A stretch of 64,000 nt of DNA from Sphaerochaeta associata (lineage in GTDB: Bacteria; Spirochaetota; Spirochaetia; Sphaerochaetales; Sphaerochaetaceae), in contig NZ_CP094929.1 of assembly GCF_022869165.1 (NCBI RefSeq), forward strand, positions 3,162,001-3,226,000, written 5' to 3'. A program made the translations under genes and the position numbers. The first letter of the stretch is position 1, and each line of letters opens with the position of its first letter. Below are positions 34,794 to 43,415 of this stretch, in pieces. The notes below the pieces were generated by a model. That model saw only the letters and a list, made by a program, of their open reading frames with translations. It ran no database searches and was not told where the DNA came from.

Positions 34794-35232
34794 AGTGCTC
34801 GCTGTCCTCGATCCATTGCGGCCAATGGGCACACCAAACCGGAGTCTTGTATTCACGAACCCGGTCCTCGCTGCCGTGGTACGGCTTGATGTCCAGCACC
34901 GGCGTTCCATCTTCTGCATCGATGTATCCAAGCTGTAGAATACCCTGCTCCTCATCAACATCCACTACGCAGGCTGTACTGATGCACAGTGAGTTGGGTC
35001 GGTAGGGAGAACGGGTTGCGAAAACCCCGATCTGTTCAGGCCCCTTGGCATACGGCTTGGGGATGACGGTAAAGGCCGAACCGGCATTGCCCGCTTGGTC
35101 GGCAAACCAGACAACTTGTACATGACCAAAGCCTGCAAGGCCCTTCAAGCCATGCTTGTAGGGAGCCTGGAGTACAATCCGACACCCATCGCGCTGCTCG
35201 ACGTTACCAATTACGGTACAGGAAATTTCCAT
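34765..35232 (-). CDS. TrmO/TsaA-like tRNA methyltransferase (UPF0066)
   Basis: 155 residues from the ATG at 35232, with AGGAGG 7 bases upstream. The conserved block is VFATRSPYRPNSLCIS (R-S-P-x-R-P-N), the mark of the UPF0066 family. TrmO uses SAM to methylate N6-threonylcarbamoyl-adenosine 37 in some tRNAs. Other UPF0066 proteins are uncharacterised, and the tail DIKPYHGSEDRVREYKTPVW is shared by both. The 3' end overlaps the convergent AraC gene by 29 bases. Confidence 0.8.
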   Translation of the reverse strand: MEISCTVIGNVEQRDGCRIVLQAPYKHGLKGLAGFGHVQVVWFADQAGNAGSAFTVIPKPYAKGPEQIGVFATRSPYRPNSLCISTACVVDVDEEQGILQLGYIDAEDGTPVLDIKPYHGSEDRVREYKTPVWCAHWPQWIEDSEHFSWEEEFLF

Positions 35233-35319
35233 AGTTGATCCTCCTGATCTGAGCATGAACTGCCTTGTGGGGGAAAACCATGACAAAACCGGAGAGGCAG
35301 ATGACAAAAATTGCTTTAT

Positions 35320-36042
35320 CTACAGGCCCAATTCCAGCAATTTGCGTCCTATTGCCTCAACGGTGGTTTCGATCAAGTACTCCCCGTATGCGGCTGTGGA
35401 AAGACGTGGATCTTCGCCCTTCACCCCCAGCGGCCATGCTCCGGAGGAATCCTCGATGCGACTGAGGTCCACCAAATCAGGATGAAGGGCCATCATGACC
35501 GATGTCTCATTTCGGCCTGCGTGGTCCTGCTGGGTCACAAAGGATTGTGCATCAAAGTCATTGATCGATGAGAGGAGGATGATGTCATACTGTTTCTCCC
35601 ATTGCCCGGCCATGTGGGCCCAGGCTTTGCGTGAGGGCCCATGCCCGTCGGCTAAGAGACAGATGAATCCAGCCCGTTTCGCCTGAACCACGAGCGCCTC
35701 GAGCATCATCAGAAACAAGCCGTTCGAAACCCAGTAGCAACTCCCCTCAAGCCTTTGGTGGGGCTTGGTTGCATCGCTATAGTCCATGCCTATCAGATTT
35801 GTGCCCTCAGGCCCGGCCTCAATACGGTCCGGTCCGAGGTAGAGAGGAGGAAACACGATTCCCCCGAATCGTTGCGCTGCACGGGTGAAGATACCGTCAG
35901 CCTGCAGGGCGTCGGCTCCCAATACATTGTGGAGCCCGTGCCATTCAAGCGTCCCCAAGGGTATGTAGCCCACCGGGTGCTCTTTCAACCGTTTGGTGAA
36001 CGAGGGAACACTCAACCTGGCATAGTGTACACACTCATCCAT
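35320..36042 (-). CDS. Creatininase-family amidohydrolase
   Basis: A 240-residue protein with the metal site of the creatininase/FAPy-deformylase family: LGTLEWHGLHNVLGADAL (E, H and D ligands), ADGHGP and DHAGRNETSVM. These enzymes hydrolyse cyclic amides, formamides or related C-N bonds with Zn or Fe. Substrate unknown. Its start overlaps the end of the preceding diguanylate cyclase gene by 8 bases, so the two are co-translated. Confidence 0.85.
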   Translation of the reverse strand: MDECVHYARLSVPSFTKRLKEHPVGYIPLGTLEWHGLHNVLGADALQADGIFTRAAQRFGGIVFPPLYLGPDRIEAGPEGTNLIGMDYSDATKPHQRLEGSCYWVSNGLFLMMLEALVVQAKRAGFICLLADGHGPSRKAWAHMAGQWEKQYDIILLSSINDFDAQSFVTQQDHAGRNETSVMMALHPDLVDLSRIEDSSGAWPLGVKGEDPRLSTAAYGEYLIETTVEAIGRKLLELGL

Positions 36043-37138
36043 CCGAGGGCCTCCGTTTCATCGCCTCCTTGTTGCGATACATGGCATTGTCTGCAGCAAC
36101 ATAGGTATTGAACAAATTTCCGATGCACGACTCACACCAGGAGGTGCCCGATGCCAACGAGAGTTTGATCGTTCTTGTCGTATTTGACAGCTGAATCTGT
36201 ACGTCCAAAAGCACAAGCGCGCGCTCGATTTCCTTATCGTCGATTTTCGTGCTGACAACGGCGAACTCATCGCCTCCGACCCGATAGACCTTGCCCAACC
36301 CCCTGAAACACCGCTCGATCAGAGAACCGGCATGCACCAACAGCTCATCTCCGGCCTTATGCCCATAGGTATCATTTGCTTTCTTCAGATAGTTGACGTC
36401 AAGCACTACGATTGCTGCTGCATCCCTGCTGCCATGCTGCAAGTCCAGGATATCATGCATGAACATGGTTCGGTTTCTGAGACCGGTCAAGGTGTCGATC
36501 GAATAGCGTTGTTCCAGGAAGAAGAGGTAGAAGAGCAGAAGAGAGAGGGCGACGCTCGGCCAGAGGGTAAGCACCCAAGGATACAGCATCTGGACTATAA
36601 AGCCCAAAATAGGGGTGGTGAGGATGCAGATCAGCAGCAATCGATCGGAATTATTGTAACGCGGCAACGACTTTACAAGGTACAGAATGCTCAAGCCATA
36701 GTAGAAAAGCGTAATGGAGGTGGAGACAAAAAAGAATGGGCCGCGCCGGTAGATATTCTGTTCGTCAACAAAGAAGGCCCACCCCGTCCAATAGCTCGCC
36801 AGGCTGAACATCGCATTGAGAATGAGAGGCAGCACCATAACGGGGCTAAGTTTCCGTACTCTGTAGTACCCGATGAAATGCAGTAAAAAGAAGCAGACCA
36901 CCGGTGAGAGGGAGAAGCCCAACACATTGGTAGCCCTATGGAAAAATATCTGGCCGGCCACTCCCACATCATCCACCTGATAGGCGAACAACTCGGTTCC
37001 GAGTAATACGAGCAACGAGAATGCAGAGAGAATGTACCACCGGTTTCGGGGATTGGTCTGTACGCTTCTGCTGGCCAAGGCTATGGCGAAGAACATCATA
37101 ACAACGGAAAGCATGTCCAGTTCCAACGTCGCTTGCAT
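36035..37138 (-). CDS. 7TM-GGDEF diguanylate cyclase
   Basis: A 367-residue protein with seven membrane helices (1-205, of the sensor-kinase N-terminal 7TM type) and a GGDEF domain (about 210-360). The active site is intact: DVNYLKKANDTYGHKAGDELL and YRVGGDEFAVVS. The inhibitory RxxD site is absent; RGLG occupies that position. It should make c-di-GMP without product inhibition at that site. AAGGG precedes the ATG by 7 bases. The creatininase gene overlaps its end. Confidence 0.9.
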   Translation of the reverse strand: MQATLELDMLSVVMMFFAIALASRSVQTNPRNRWYILSAFSLLVLLGTELFAYQVDDVGVAGQIFFHRATNVLGFSLSPVVCFFLLHFIGYYRVRKLSPVMVLPLILNAMFSLASYWTGWAFFVDEQNIYRRGPFFFVSTSITLFYYGLSILYLVKSLPRYNNSDRLLLICILTTPILGFIVQMLYPWVLTLWPSVALSLLLFYLFFLEQRYSIDTLTGLRNRTMFMHDILDLQHGSRDAAAIVVLDVNYLKKANDTYGHKAGDELLVHAGSLIERCFRGLGKVYRVGGDEFAVVSTKIDDKEIERALVLLDVQIQLSNTTRTIKLSLASGTSWCESCIGNLFNTYVAADNAMYRNKEAMKRRPSDG

Positions 37139-37195
37139 ATCGTTACCCTTGCTTCGTATGATGACACAGCCATTTGCCTTTGCCTAGGGGAAAGG

Positions 37196-37231
37196 TTGCC
37201 ACAGCGGCTTCTCTTGCGTACTATAGCCCTA
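37196..37231 (+). promoter_or_regulatory. Leaderless-type promoter of the RluA gene
   Basis: TTGCCA (37196-37201), 17 bases, TACTAT (37219-37224); seven bases later is the A of the ATG at 37231. No Shine-Dalgarno is present. Confidence 0.6.
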
Positions 37232-38484
37232 TGCATCCACCCCTTCCTCAGTATCCGGCCATGTTGCACGCTCTGTACTTGCAGCACCTGCTGACAACAA
37301 GAAAAGCCATTGATTTCGATTCAGAGTCCGCTTACTCCACCGACCGGCTCTTCGAAAGCGGTGGCGGCCTTATGTTCGGTGTGCTCACAGCGTGCGACCA
37401 AGCGGGAAACGAGGTGCTGCTCAAAGCCTTTTCAGGAAGCCTGGGGGGAAGGCGCAACCTACCCCACTGGGCCCCCCATGTAGTCAACGACCAGGACTAC
37501 GATGTGTATATGAAGCAGTACGACCAGAACATCAAGAAGCTCGCAGGAAGGGCACAGCAGGCCACCCTCTCCCAGAAAGCCCTTTCCCACTACTACAGCC
37601 TCTACAACCTGGCGGCCATCGACGGTACCCGGATTCCTCTCACCTCATGTTTTTCTACTCCCAACATCCCTACCGGCAGCGGGGATTGTTGTGCGATAAA
37701 ACTGCTTCATGAAGCGTTTTCCCGAGGTCTGCAACCGATCAGCATGGCCGAATTCTTTTTCGGCAATAGTTCCAACCGCACACATTCGGCCTTCTACGGC
37801 CCCTGTGACGAGAAATGCAAACCCATATTGCAGCACATGCTGGGCCTCGACATTGTCTATCGGGACGAGCACATTGCAGTGGTCAACAAACAAGCCGGGC
37901 TGCTCTCGGTCCCCGGCCGGACGGAGGACAAGGCCGATTCAGTGGAGACAAGAATCCGCCGCCTCTTTCCCGACGCCCCGCTTCAGTGTGCAACCCATCG
38001 CCTCGATATGGACACCTCCGGCCTGTTGGTGGTTGCCCTGAACAAGCAGGCACACCGCAGGATGCACCAGCTGTTCCGCGACCAACAGGTAAAGAAGTGC
38101 TACACAGCCCTGTTGGAAGGTGTATTGAAAGTGGAAAGCGGGACCATCACCCTGCCTTTCCGTGCCGACATCACCAATCGACCGCATCAAATCTATGATG
38201 AGGTTCATGGCAAATGGGGAACCACGGTCTATAAACGCCTGCGGGTGGAACGTACTGCCGATGACAGGTTGGTCACCCGTGTCCAGTTTGAACCCAAGAC
38301 GGGAAGAACCCATCAACTCAGGCTCCACAGCTCCCATCCAAAGGGTCTGGGCCTTCCTATCGTCGGAGACCGGCTGTACGGCAGCGGGATGCAGGACCGG
38401 CTCTACCTGCATGCACAGATGATCAAGTTCGCGCATCCTGCAACCGGAATACTGATGACCTTCAGCACCGAAACACCTTTTTAA
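37231..38484 (+). CDS. RluA-family pseudouridine synthase with long N-terminal domain
   Basis: About 417 residues from the ATG at 37231. The C-terminal half (about 195-417) is an RluA-type synthase, with the catalytic aspartate in HRLDMDTSGLLV and the RTHQLRLHSSH motif. It isomerises uridine in rRNA or tRNA. The N-terminal 190 residues form an extra domain with GSGDCCAIKLLHEAFSRGLQPISMAEFFFG. I recognise this as the N-terminal part of the longer RluA-like proteins of some bacteria but know no function for it. It is divergent from the cyclase gene. Confidence 0.88.
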   Translation: MHPPLPQYPAMLHALYLQHLLTTRKAIDFDSESAYSTDRLFESGGGLMFGVLTACDQAGNEVLLKAFSGSLGGRRNLPHWAPHVVNDQDYDVYMKQYDQNIKKLAGRAQQATLSQKALSHYYSLYNLAAIDGTRIPLTSCFSTPNIPTGSGDCCAIKLLHEAFSRGLQPISMAEFFFGNSSNRTHSAFYGPCDEKCKPILQHMLGLDIVYRDEHIAVVNKQAGLLSVPGRTEDKADSVETRIRRLFPDAPLQCATHRLDMDTSGLLVVALNKQAHRRMHQLFRDQQVKKCYTALLEGVLKVESGTITLPFRADITNRPHQIYDEVHGKWGTTVYKRLRVERTADDRLVTRVQFEPKTGRTHQLRLHSSHPKGLGLPIVGDRLYGSGMQDRLYLHAQMIKFAHPATGILMTFSTETPF

Positions 38485-38558
38485 GCAGCACATACTTCTT
38501 ACTTCGTACTTTCTTGACCACCAATGTTGGTGTATAGTAGATGGACAGGGGGCACTAC

Positions 38559-39359
38559 ATGCGGAGAAAGAACAATGCCATTTACATCGATCTGGAGAAC
38601 ATCCCTTCCGGTCTCGATCTGAAGATGCTCTTCGAGGAGCTTACACTCAAGCACAATGACAGCCCCGAGGAAGAGAACATCTTCGTCATCAAGATGGCTT
38701 GCGGAAATTCCAAGTCAATCAAGAAACTCGAGAAACAGCTGGCCGAGTATAATTTCACCATCCGCGACACCCCGTCGATCACCACCAATTACAAGAATCG
38801 GGCCGACCTGATCATCAGTCTTGAAGCATTGGAGACCATCATCATCAACACTCCGGTGATCGACCGGTATGTCTTCATCACCAGCGACAGTGATTTCACT
38901 GTCATTATGGAAGCACTGAGGAAATATGGGAAGGAAGTCTATCTGGTGACCAAGGAGGCGGTGAGCGACAAACCTATTTTCAACAACTGCTGTGATGAAA
39001 TCCTGATCATCGAAACATTCATGCCCAAACCCAAGGCCGAAGAGCCGAAGGGAGCCGAGAAGGACAAGGCCAAAAAGGTTGAGAAACCCGACGCCGCCCA
39101 TACCAAGAAAATGGACATTCTGGTCGAGGACTTGATGAGAAAGGTTGTTGAATCCTTCGACCCTGATGCCTGGCAACTGGTCAGCTATGCAGGGGTAAAG
39201 TTTCATCAGATGGATAAGAGCCGGATGATCGAGCGCAGCAGTTATCGCAGCCTCGGCAACTTGTTGTCCAAACTGGAGCAGGAACGCTTCATCGAACGAA
39301 AGCTCAATGAGAAGGGACATCCGGAGATTCGCAAGGCATCTCAAGCAAACCATGCATAG
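38559..39359 (+). CDS. NYN-domain (PIN-like) putative ribonuclease with C-terminal OST-HTH-like domain
   Basis: 266 residues from the ATG at 38559, chosen for AGGGGG 7 bases upstream; an ATG at 38541 falls at the promoter (TATAGT at 38533-38538). The NYN domain (1-150) has acidic residues in AIYIDLENIP, NRADLIISLEAL and FITSDSDF, the metal site of PIN-like nucleases (LabA/DUF88 group). After a Lys/Glu/Pro-rich linker (about 155-190), a roughly 75-residue domain (DAWQLVSYAGVKFHQM, LGNLLSKLEQERFIE) resembles the OST-HTH/LOTUS RNA-binding fold. It probably cuts or binds RNA. Confidence 0.8.
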   Translation: MRRKNNAIYIDLENIPSGLDLKMLFEELTLKHNDSPEEENIFVIKMACGNSKSIKKLEKQLAEYNFTIRDTPSITTNYKNRADLIISLEALETIIINTPVIDRYVFITSDSDFTVIMEALRKYGKEVYLVTKEAVSDKPIFNNCCDEILIIETFMPKPKAEEPKGAEKDKAKKVEKPDAAHTKKMDILVEDLMRKVVESFDPDAWQLVSYAGVKFHQMDKSRMIERSSYRSLGNLLSKLEQERFIERKLNEKGHPEIRKASQANHA

Positions 39360-39368
39360 GAAGGTATA

Positions 39369-41036
39369 ATGCTGGACTTCTCTGCTGAACATCGCATGCA
39401 ACGGATTTTGTTGTTACTGGTCGTAGTCATGCTCTGCATGGCCTGTTTCCTCGACTCGTTTCTGCCCATACCCGCGTTGGACAATGAACCGACCACCGAA
39501 TGGGAAGGCCCTTGGACAATCTACGAAGGGGAAACAGCCATTGCAAAAGACGTCAAGCTTCCCTACTCCATTGAAGGCCCCTTATTGGGAAAGACCTTCA
39601 CCGCTGCCTACCGTCTACCCGCCTCGTTTCCCAACCACAATACCGCCATCGCAGTCAATACCAGCATGAGCAGCCTTATCGTCTCGGTCGACGGGACCAG
39701 CATCTATCGGTTCGAGGGACCCAAGCAAGGTTGGGCGCGCCCGGTTTTCGGGGGCTCGACACCCCATTTCATCCGCCTTGATGATGCCTATCAGGGCAAA
39801 ACCCTTTCTCTGACGTTCGAATACACCTCCAACAACGCATTTGCCGGCTATATCCACGAAGTACGTGCCGGCAGCAAGGCATCCCTCATCCTTACAGAAT
39901 TCAAAGAGTGGCCGTCGTTGTTCTTCGGCTTCTCACTACTGTTGTTGGGAACACTCATCGCCCTCTTCTCGTTTGCAATCCAGACCAAGGAGGAGCAAAA
40001 GAGCTTCTTCTACCTGGCCATGATTCTGCTCGCCCTCGGCGGGTGGGTGTTCAGTCAGACTCCGAGCAAGTTCCTGCTCTGGCGCAACCCTGTCCTTCCG
40101 TTGAATTTCAGTTTTGCCGCCCTGTACACGCTCCCGACCTTCCTGACCAATTATGTCATCCATTCCTATCCGGTACATCGAAGAATCAAGCACTTCAAGC
40201 GCATCTCGATGCTCTTTTTGCTGATGTACATCATCGGAGGCCTGCTGCAGATGACGGGTATAGCTCAGTATACCGACCTCCTTCTCTATTCGGGCTTGGC
40301 CCTGGCCCTCTTCTTGATTGCACTGTTCACCAACCTCGGGTGTGAGTATATAAAAGGAAACAGCCGGCTCAGCTCCTTTTTGCTCGCCTTCTCCTGCCTG
40401 CTTGCATCCATTCTCGCCGAAGTCGTTCTGCTTGCAATGAACATTCAGCTCGACAGTGCAGTCCTCCTGCACTTCGGCATGGCCCTTTCGGCAGTCATTC
40501 TCTTTTGGCACAGCATCACCCTTGTCAGACAGAAAACACAGCAGCTGAGTAAAGAACAACTTTTACAGCAGATCGCCTACACCGATGCACTGACCGGGGT
40601 AGGAAACAGGGCTTCCTACGACATGGAAGTGGAGCGGATCTGCAACGCAGGGAAATTAGAGGTGCTTGGGATTCTGATGATGGATGTCAACAATCTCAAA
40701 CAGATCAACGATGCACAGGGCCATAAGGCCGGAGACAATGTACTGCGGGACTTCGGCCAACGACTCTCACGGTTGTTGCCGGCCTCGGCAAGCCTGTATC
40801 GTTACGGAGGCGATGAGTTCATAGCGCTCATTCCAAAAGTCGATGAGGACCAGATTGCCAAGCTTGCCGATACGGTGCTTGACTTCTTCAGCTCATCGGG
40901 CAAAGTCGACTACGATGTTGCCGTAGGCTATGCTGTGTACATACCCAAGAAGAAGGAGAAGTTTGCACAGGTAGTCAGCCGAGCCGATGCAGCCATGTAT
41001 CGATGCAAGAGTGCGATGAAGGCAAAGAAGGTGTGA
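39369..41036 (+). CDS. 7TMR-DISM-type diguanylate cyclase
   Basis: A 555-residue protein with an N-terminal membrane helix (10-30), an extracytoplasmic beta-rich domain (about 35-175, 7TMR-DISM ligand-domain-like), seven membrane helices (about 180-390) and a GGDEF domain (about 395-555). The active site is intact: DVNNLKQINDAQGHKAGDNVL and YRYGGDEFIALIP. No RxxD inhibitory site is seen. It probably converts an extracellular carbohydrate-like signal into c-di-GMP. AGGAAGG lies just before the ATG, 9 bases after the NYN gene, so the two form a unit. Confidence 0.88.
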   Translation: MLDFSAEHRMQRILLLLVVVMLCMACFLDSFLPIPALDNEPTTEWEGPWTIYEGETAIAKDVKLPYSIEGPLLGKTFTAAYRLPASFPNHNTAIAVNTSMSSLIVSVDGTSIYRFEGPKQGWARPVFGGSTPHFIRLDDAYQGKTLSLTFEYTSNNAFAGYIHEVRAGSKASLILTEFKEWPSLFFGFSLLLLGTLIALFSFAIQTKEEQKSFFYLAMILLALGGWVFSQTPSKFLLWRNPVLPLNFSFAALYTLPTFLTNYVIHSYPVHRRIKHFKRISMLFLLMYIIGGLLQMTGIAQYTDLLLYSGLALALFLIALFTNLGCEYIKGNSRLSSFLLAFSCLLASILAEVVLLAMNIQLDSAVLLHFGMALSAVILFWHSITLVRQKTQQLSKEQLLQQIAYTDALTGVGNRASYDMEVERICNAGKLEVLGILMMDVNNLKQINDAQGHKAGDNVLRDFGQRLSRLLPASASLYRYGGDEFIALIPKVDEDQIAKLADTVLDFFSSSGKVDYDVAVGYAVYIPKKKEKFAQVVSRADAAMYRCKSAMKAKKV

Positions 41037-41085
41037 TTCTTGACCTGCTCGAACTATTTCGGCACCCTTAGCACAGGAGAATTGT

Positions 41086-41829
41086 ATGAAAAGATTCCTT
41101 GCTGTTTCCCTGATTCTGCTTGCATGCTCGGTTTCGTTGTCTGCAAATACCACCCTTGCAGGAACGTCGGGATATATTGTCGTCCCCAGCGCTGAGGTAA
41201 CACCCAGCACCAATGCAAGTGCGGTCACCACCGCCTACAGTGCCACATTCGGCACCAGCGGTGCTCTCCATATACCCGCCCTTCAATTGGCTTTCAAGGA
41301 CACGTTTGAGACGAGTCTTGCCGTTGACATCGCCGATAATACCGACTTGTTGCTCAATGCAAAGTGGCGGTTCAGCAAAAAGGGAACCACCAGTCTTGCT
41401 GCCGGATTGCTTGGACAATGGAGCGGGGTGTCTGATACCAACCAGATATCGACGCAGCTGTACCTTGTCTCCACCTTCGACAGTTCCATCATGGACCATC
41501 CATCCAAGACCACGCTCTTGGTGGGGTACTCACTGATGAAGGGCATGAACAGCGACATCAACTTCGCCCTCGCCTTCCAGACTCCGCTTTTGGAGAAAAC
41601 CTTCAAGGGGAAGGTCGACTTCCTCATGGATTTCGGCAATGTAAGCTACAGTGCAACCCCATCGGCCGGCAATGCCGACATCCGGGGGTTGGTCAATGTA
41701 GGAATACGGCTGCTGCCCATCGAGTTTCTCAAGTCGACCTTCATCTCAGTGGACATCCGTGCCTTGGATCTCTTCGACCATCAGGGAAGAGCCCTGAGTC
41801 TGGGCGCTTCCATCTCCTTCAGGCCGTAG
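41086..41829 (+). CDS. Predicted outer-membrane beta-barrel protein
   Basis: A 247-residue exported protein with signal peptide 1-20 (LLACSVSLSA). The remainder is a run of alternating amphipathic strands ending in phenylalanine-proline (ASISFRP), as in outer-membrane barrels. TLAGTSGYIVVPSAEV near the start recalls the YjbH group. Ligand or role unknown. GGAG precedes the ATG, 49 bases after the diguanylate cyclase gene, so it may be co-transcribed. It ends 2 bases before the convergent pyruvate kinase gene. Confidence 0.7.
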   Translation: MKRFLAVSLILLACSVSLSANTTLAGTSGYIVVPSAEVTPSTNASAVTTAYSATFGTSGALHIPALQLAFKDTFETSLAVDIADNTDLLLNAKWRFSKKGTTSLAAGLLGQWSGVSDTNQISTQLYLVSTFDSSIMDHPSKTTLLVGYSLMKGMNSDINFALAFQTPLLEKTFKGKVDFLMDFGNVSYSATPSAGNADIRGLVNVGIRLLPIEFLKSTFISVDIRALDLFDHQGRALSLGASISFRP

Positions 41830-41831
41830 TA

Positions 41832-43265
41832 CTACTCGATCTCCACCACCTTGATCATGTTGGTCTTGCCCGAGCTGCCCACCGGCACCCCGGCGGTGAT
41901 CACCACAGACTGTCCTCTCTCCACCAACTTGTGCTCTTTCAGGTACCAGGGTGCATAGGCCAACAGATGGTCCACTGAATCCTGAGGCTCGATGAGTATG
42001 GGGGTGACACCCCAGGAGAGGGCAAGGTATTGCACGACCTCCTTCAGGGGGGAGAAGGCGATGATGGGCACCGAGGGACGGAATTTGGCGATCAGGCGGG
42101 CCGTTGATCCGGATTGGGTGAAACAGGCGATGTAGGAGGCTCCTATAGAGAGGGCGAGTTCACGTGTAGCGAGACCCACCGCCTCGGTCTTGGATTGCTT
42201 GCGGTGCGGATCGAGGGTGCTGATCTGATTGAATACCTGCCTGCGGAAGGCACTGCTGCGCTCGGCCAGACTTGCAATACGAGCCATGGTGGTCACCGCC
42301 TGAAGCGGATACTCCCCTGCCGCAGTCTCCCCGCTGAGCATGACCGCACTGGTGCCGTCGAGCACGGCATTGGCAACGTCATTTGTCTCGGCTCGGGTGG
42401 GCCGGGGGTTGTGCATCATCGACTCAAGCATCTGCGTGGCGGTAATCACCGGAATACCGGCATCGATGCAGCTGCGGATGATGGATTTCTGAATCAGGGG
42501 AACCTCTTCGGCTGGAACCTCCACCCCCAGATCCCCACGGGCGATCATGATGACACTGGACTCACCGATGATATCGGCAAGGTTCTCCACAGCTTCGGGT
42601 TTCTCGATTTTGCTGATGATGGGAATGGTCCTGCCGTACACAGCTTTCATATGAGCCTTCAAGGCTCTCACATCATCGCCGCTGCGGACAAAGGAAAGGG
42701 CTACATAATCGAGGTTGTTGGCAAAGGCGAAGGCAAGGTCCGCTTCATCCTTCTTGGTGAAGGAACTGAGATGCTTCAGCGGGACTTGAGGTAGGTTCAC
42801 TCCTTTTCGGGGCAGCAAGGTTCCTTCCTCCAGCATCCTGCAATGGATGTCCCGGCCCTCGATACTCTCCACAACCAGGCTTACCAGACCATCGTTGATG
42901 AGAATTCGCTGACCGATGAGTATCTCTTCGTGCAGGTTCGGATAGTCGATGCTGATACGCCGGCGGTTTCCCACACAGACTTCGGTGGTGATGATCAGCT
43001 TCTCGTCCTTCTTCAGGGTATAGGAGGGATCCTCCAGGCTGCCCAGTCGAATTTTCGGCCCCTGCAGGTCCATGAGGATTGTGACGGGAAAACCCAGCTC
43101 CTCGCTTGCTTTGCGTACGTTGTCGTGACGCTTCTGTTGCTCCTCGTGCGAGCCGTGGCTGAAATTCAGCCTTATGACCCTGCAACCTGCCTCAAGGATG
43201 GTCTTGATCATCTCATAGCTCTCACTGGCCGGACCGAGTGTTGCGACAATCTTGGTATAGTTCAT
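41832..43265 (-). CDS. pyk: Pyruvate kinase
   Basis: A 477-residue glycolytic enzyme converting phosphoenolpyruvate and ADP to pyruvate and ATP. Marks are [11 protein letters not shown] at the start, [13 protein letters not shown] (substrate and K+ binding), [13 protein letters not shown] with the catalytic lysine, [16 protein letters not shown] and [41 protein letters not shown]. The C-terminal allosteric domain is present, so it is a full-length bacterial type. It stands alone and is divergent from the RND exporter. Confidence 0.97.
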   Translation of the reverse strand: [477 protein letters not shown]

Positions 43266-43380
43266 AGTGTTCCCCCTATGGCAATCATCATGGATGGACC
43301 GGCTTTTGTAAAGCGGGTATTACCTATCGGGTGATAGTGTCTCACCCGCAAAGGTGAGGCAATATGCTCTGCTCAGGCGA

Positions 43381-43415
43381 TTGCAGACATGCTTGAAACG
43401 GCTACAGTGATGATA
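43381..43415 (+). promoter_or_regulatory. Leaderless-type promoter of the RND exporter operon
   Basis: TTGCAG (43381-43386), 16 bases, TACAGT (43403-43408); seven bases later is the A of the ATG at 43415. No Shine-Dalgarno is present. Confidence 0.55.
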
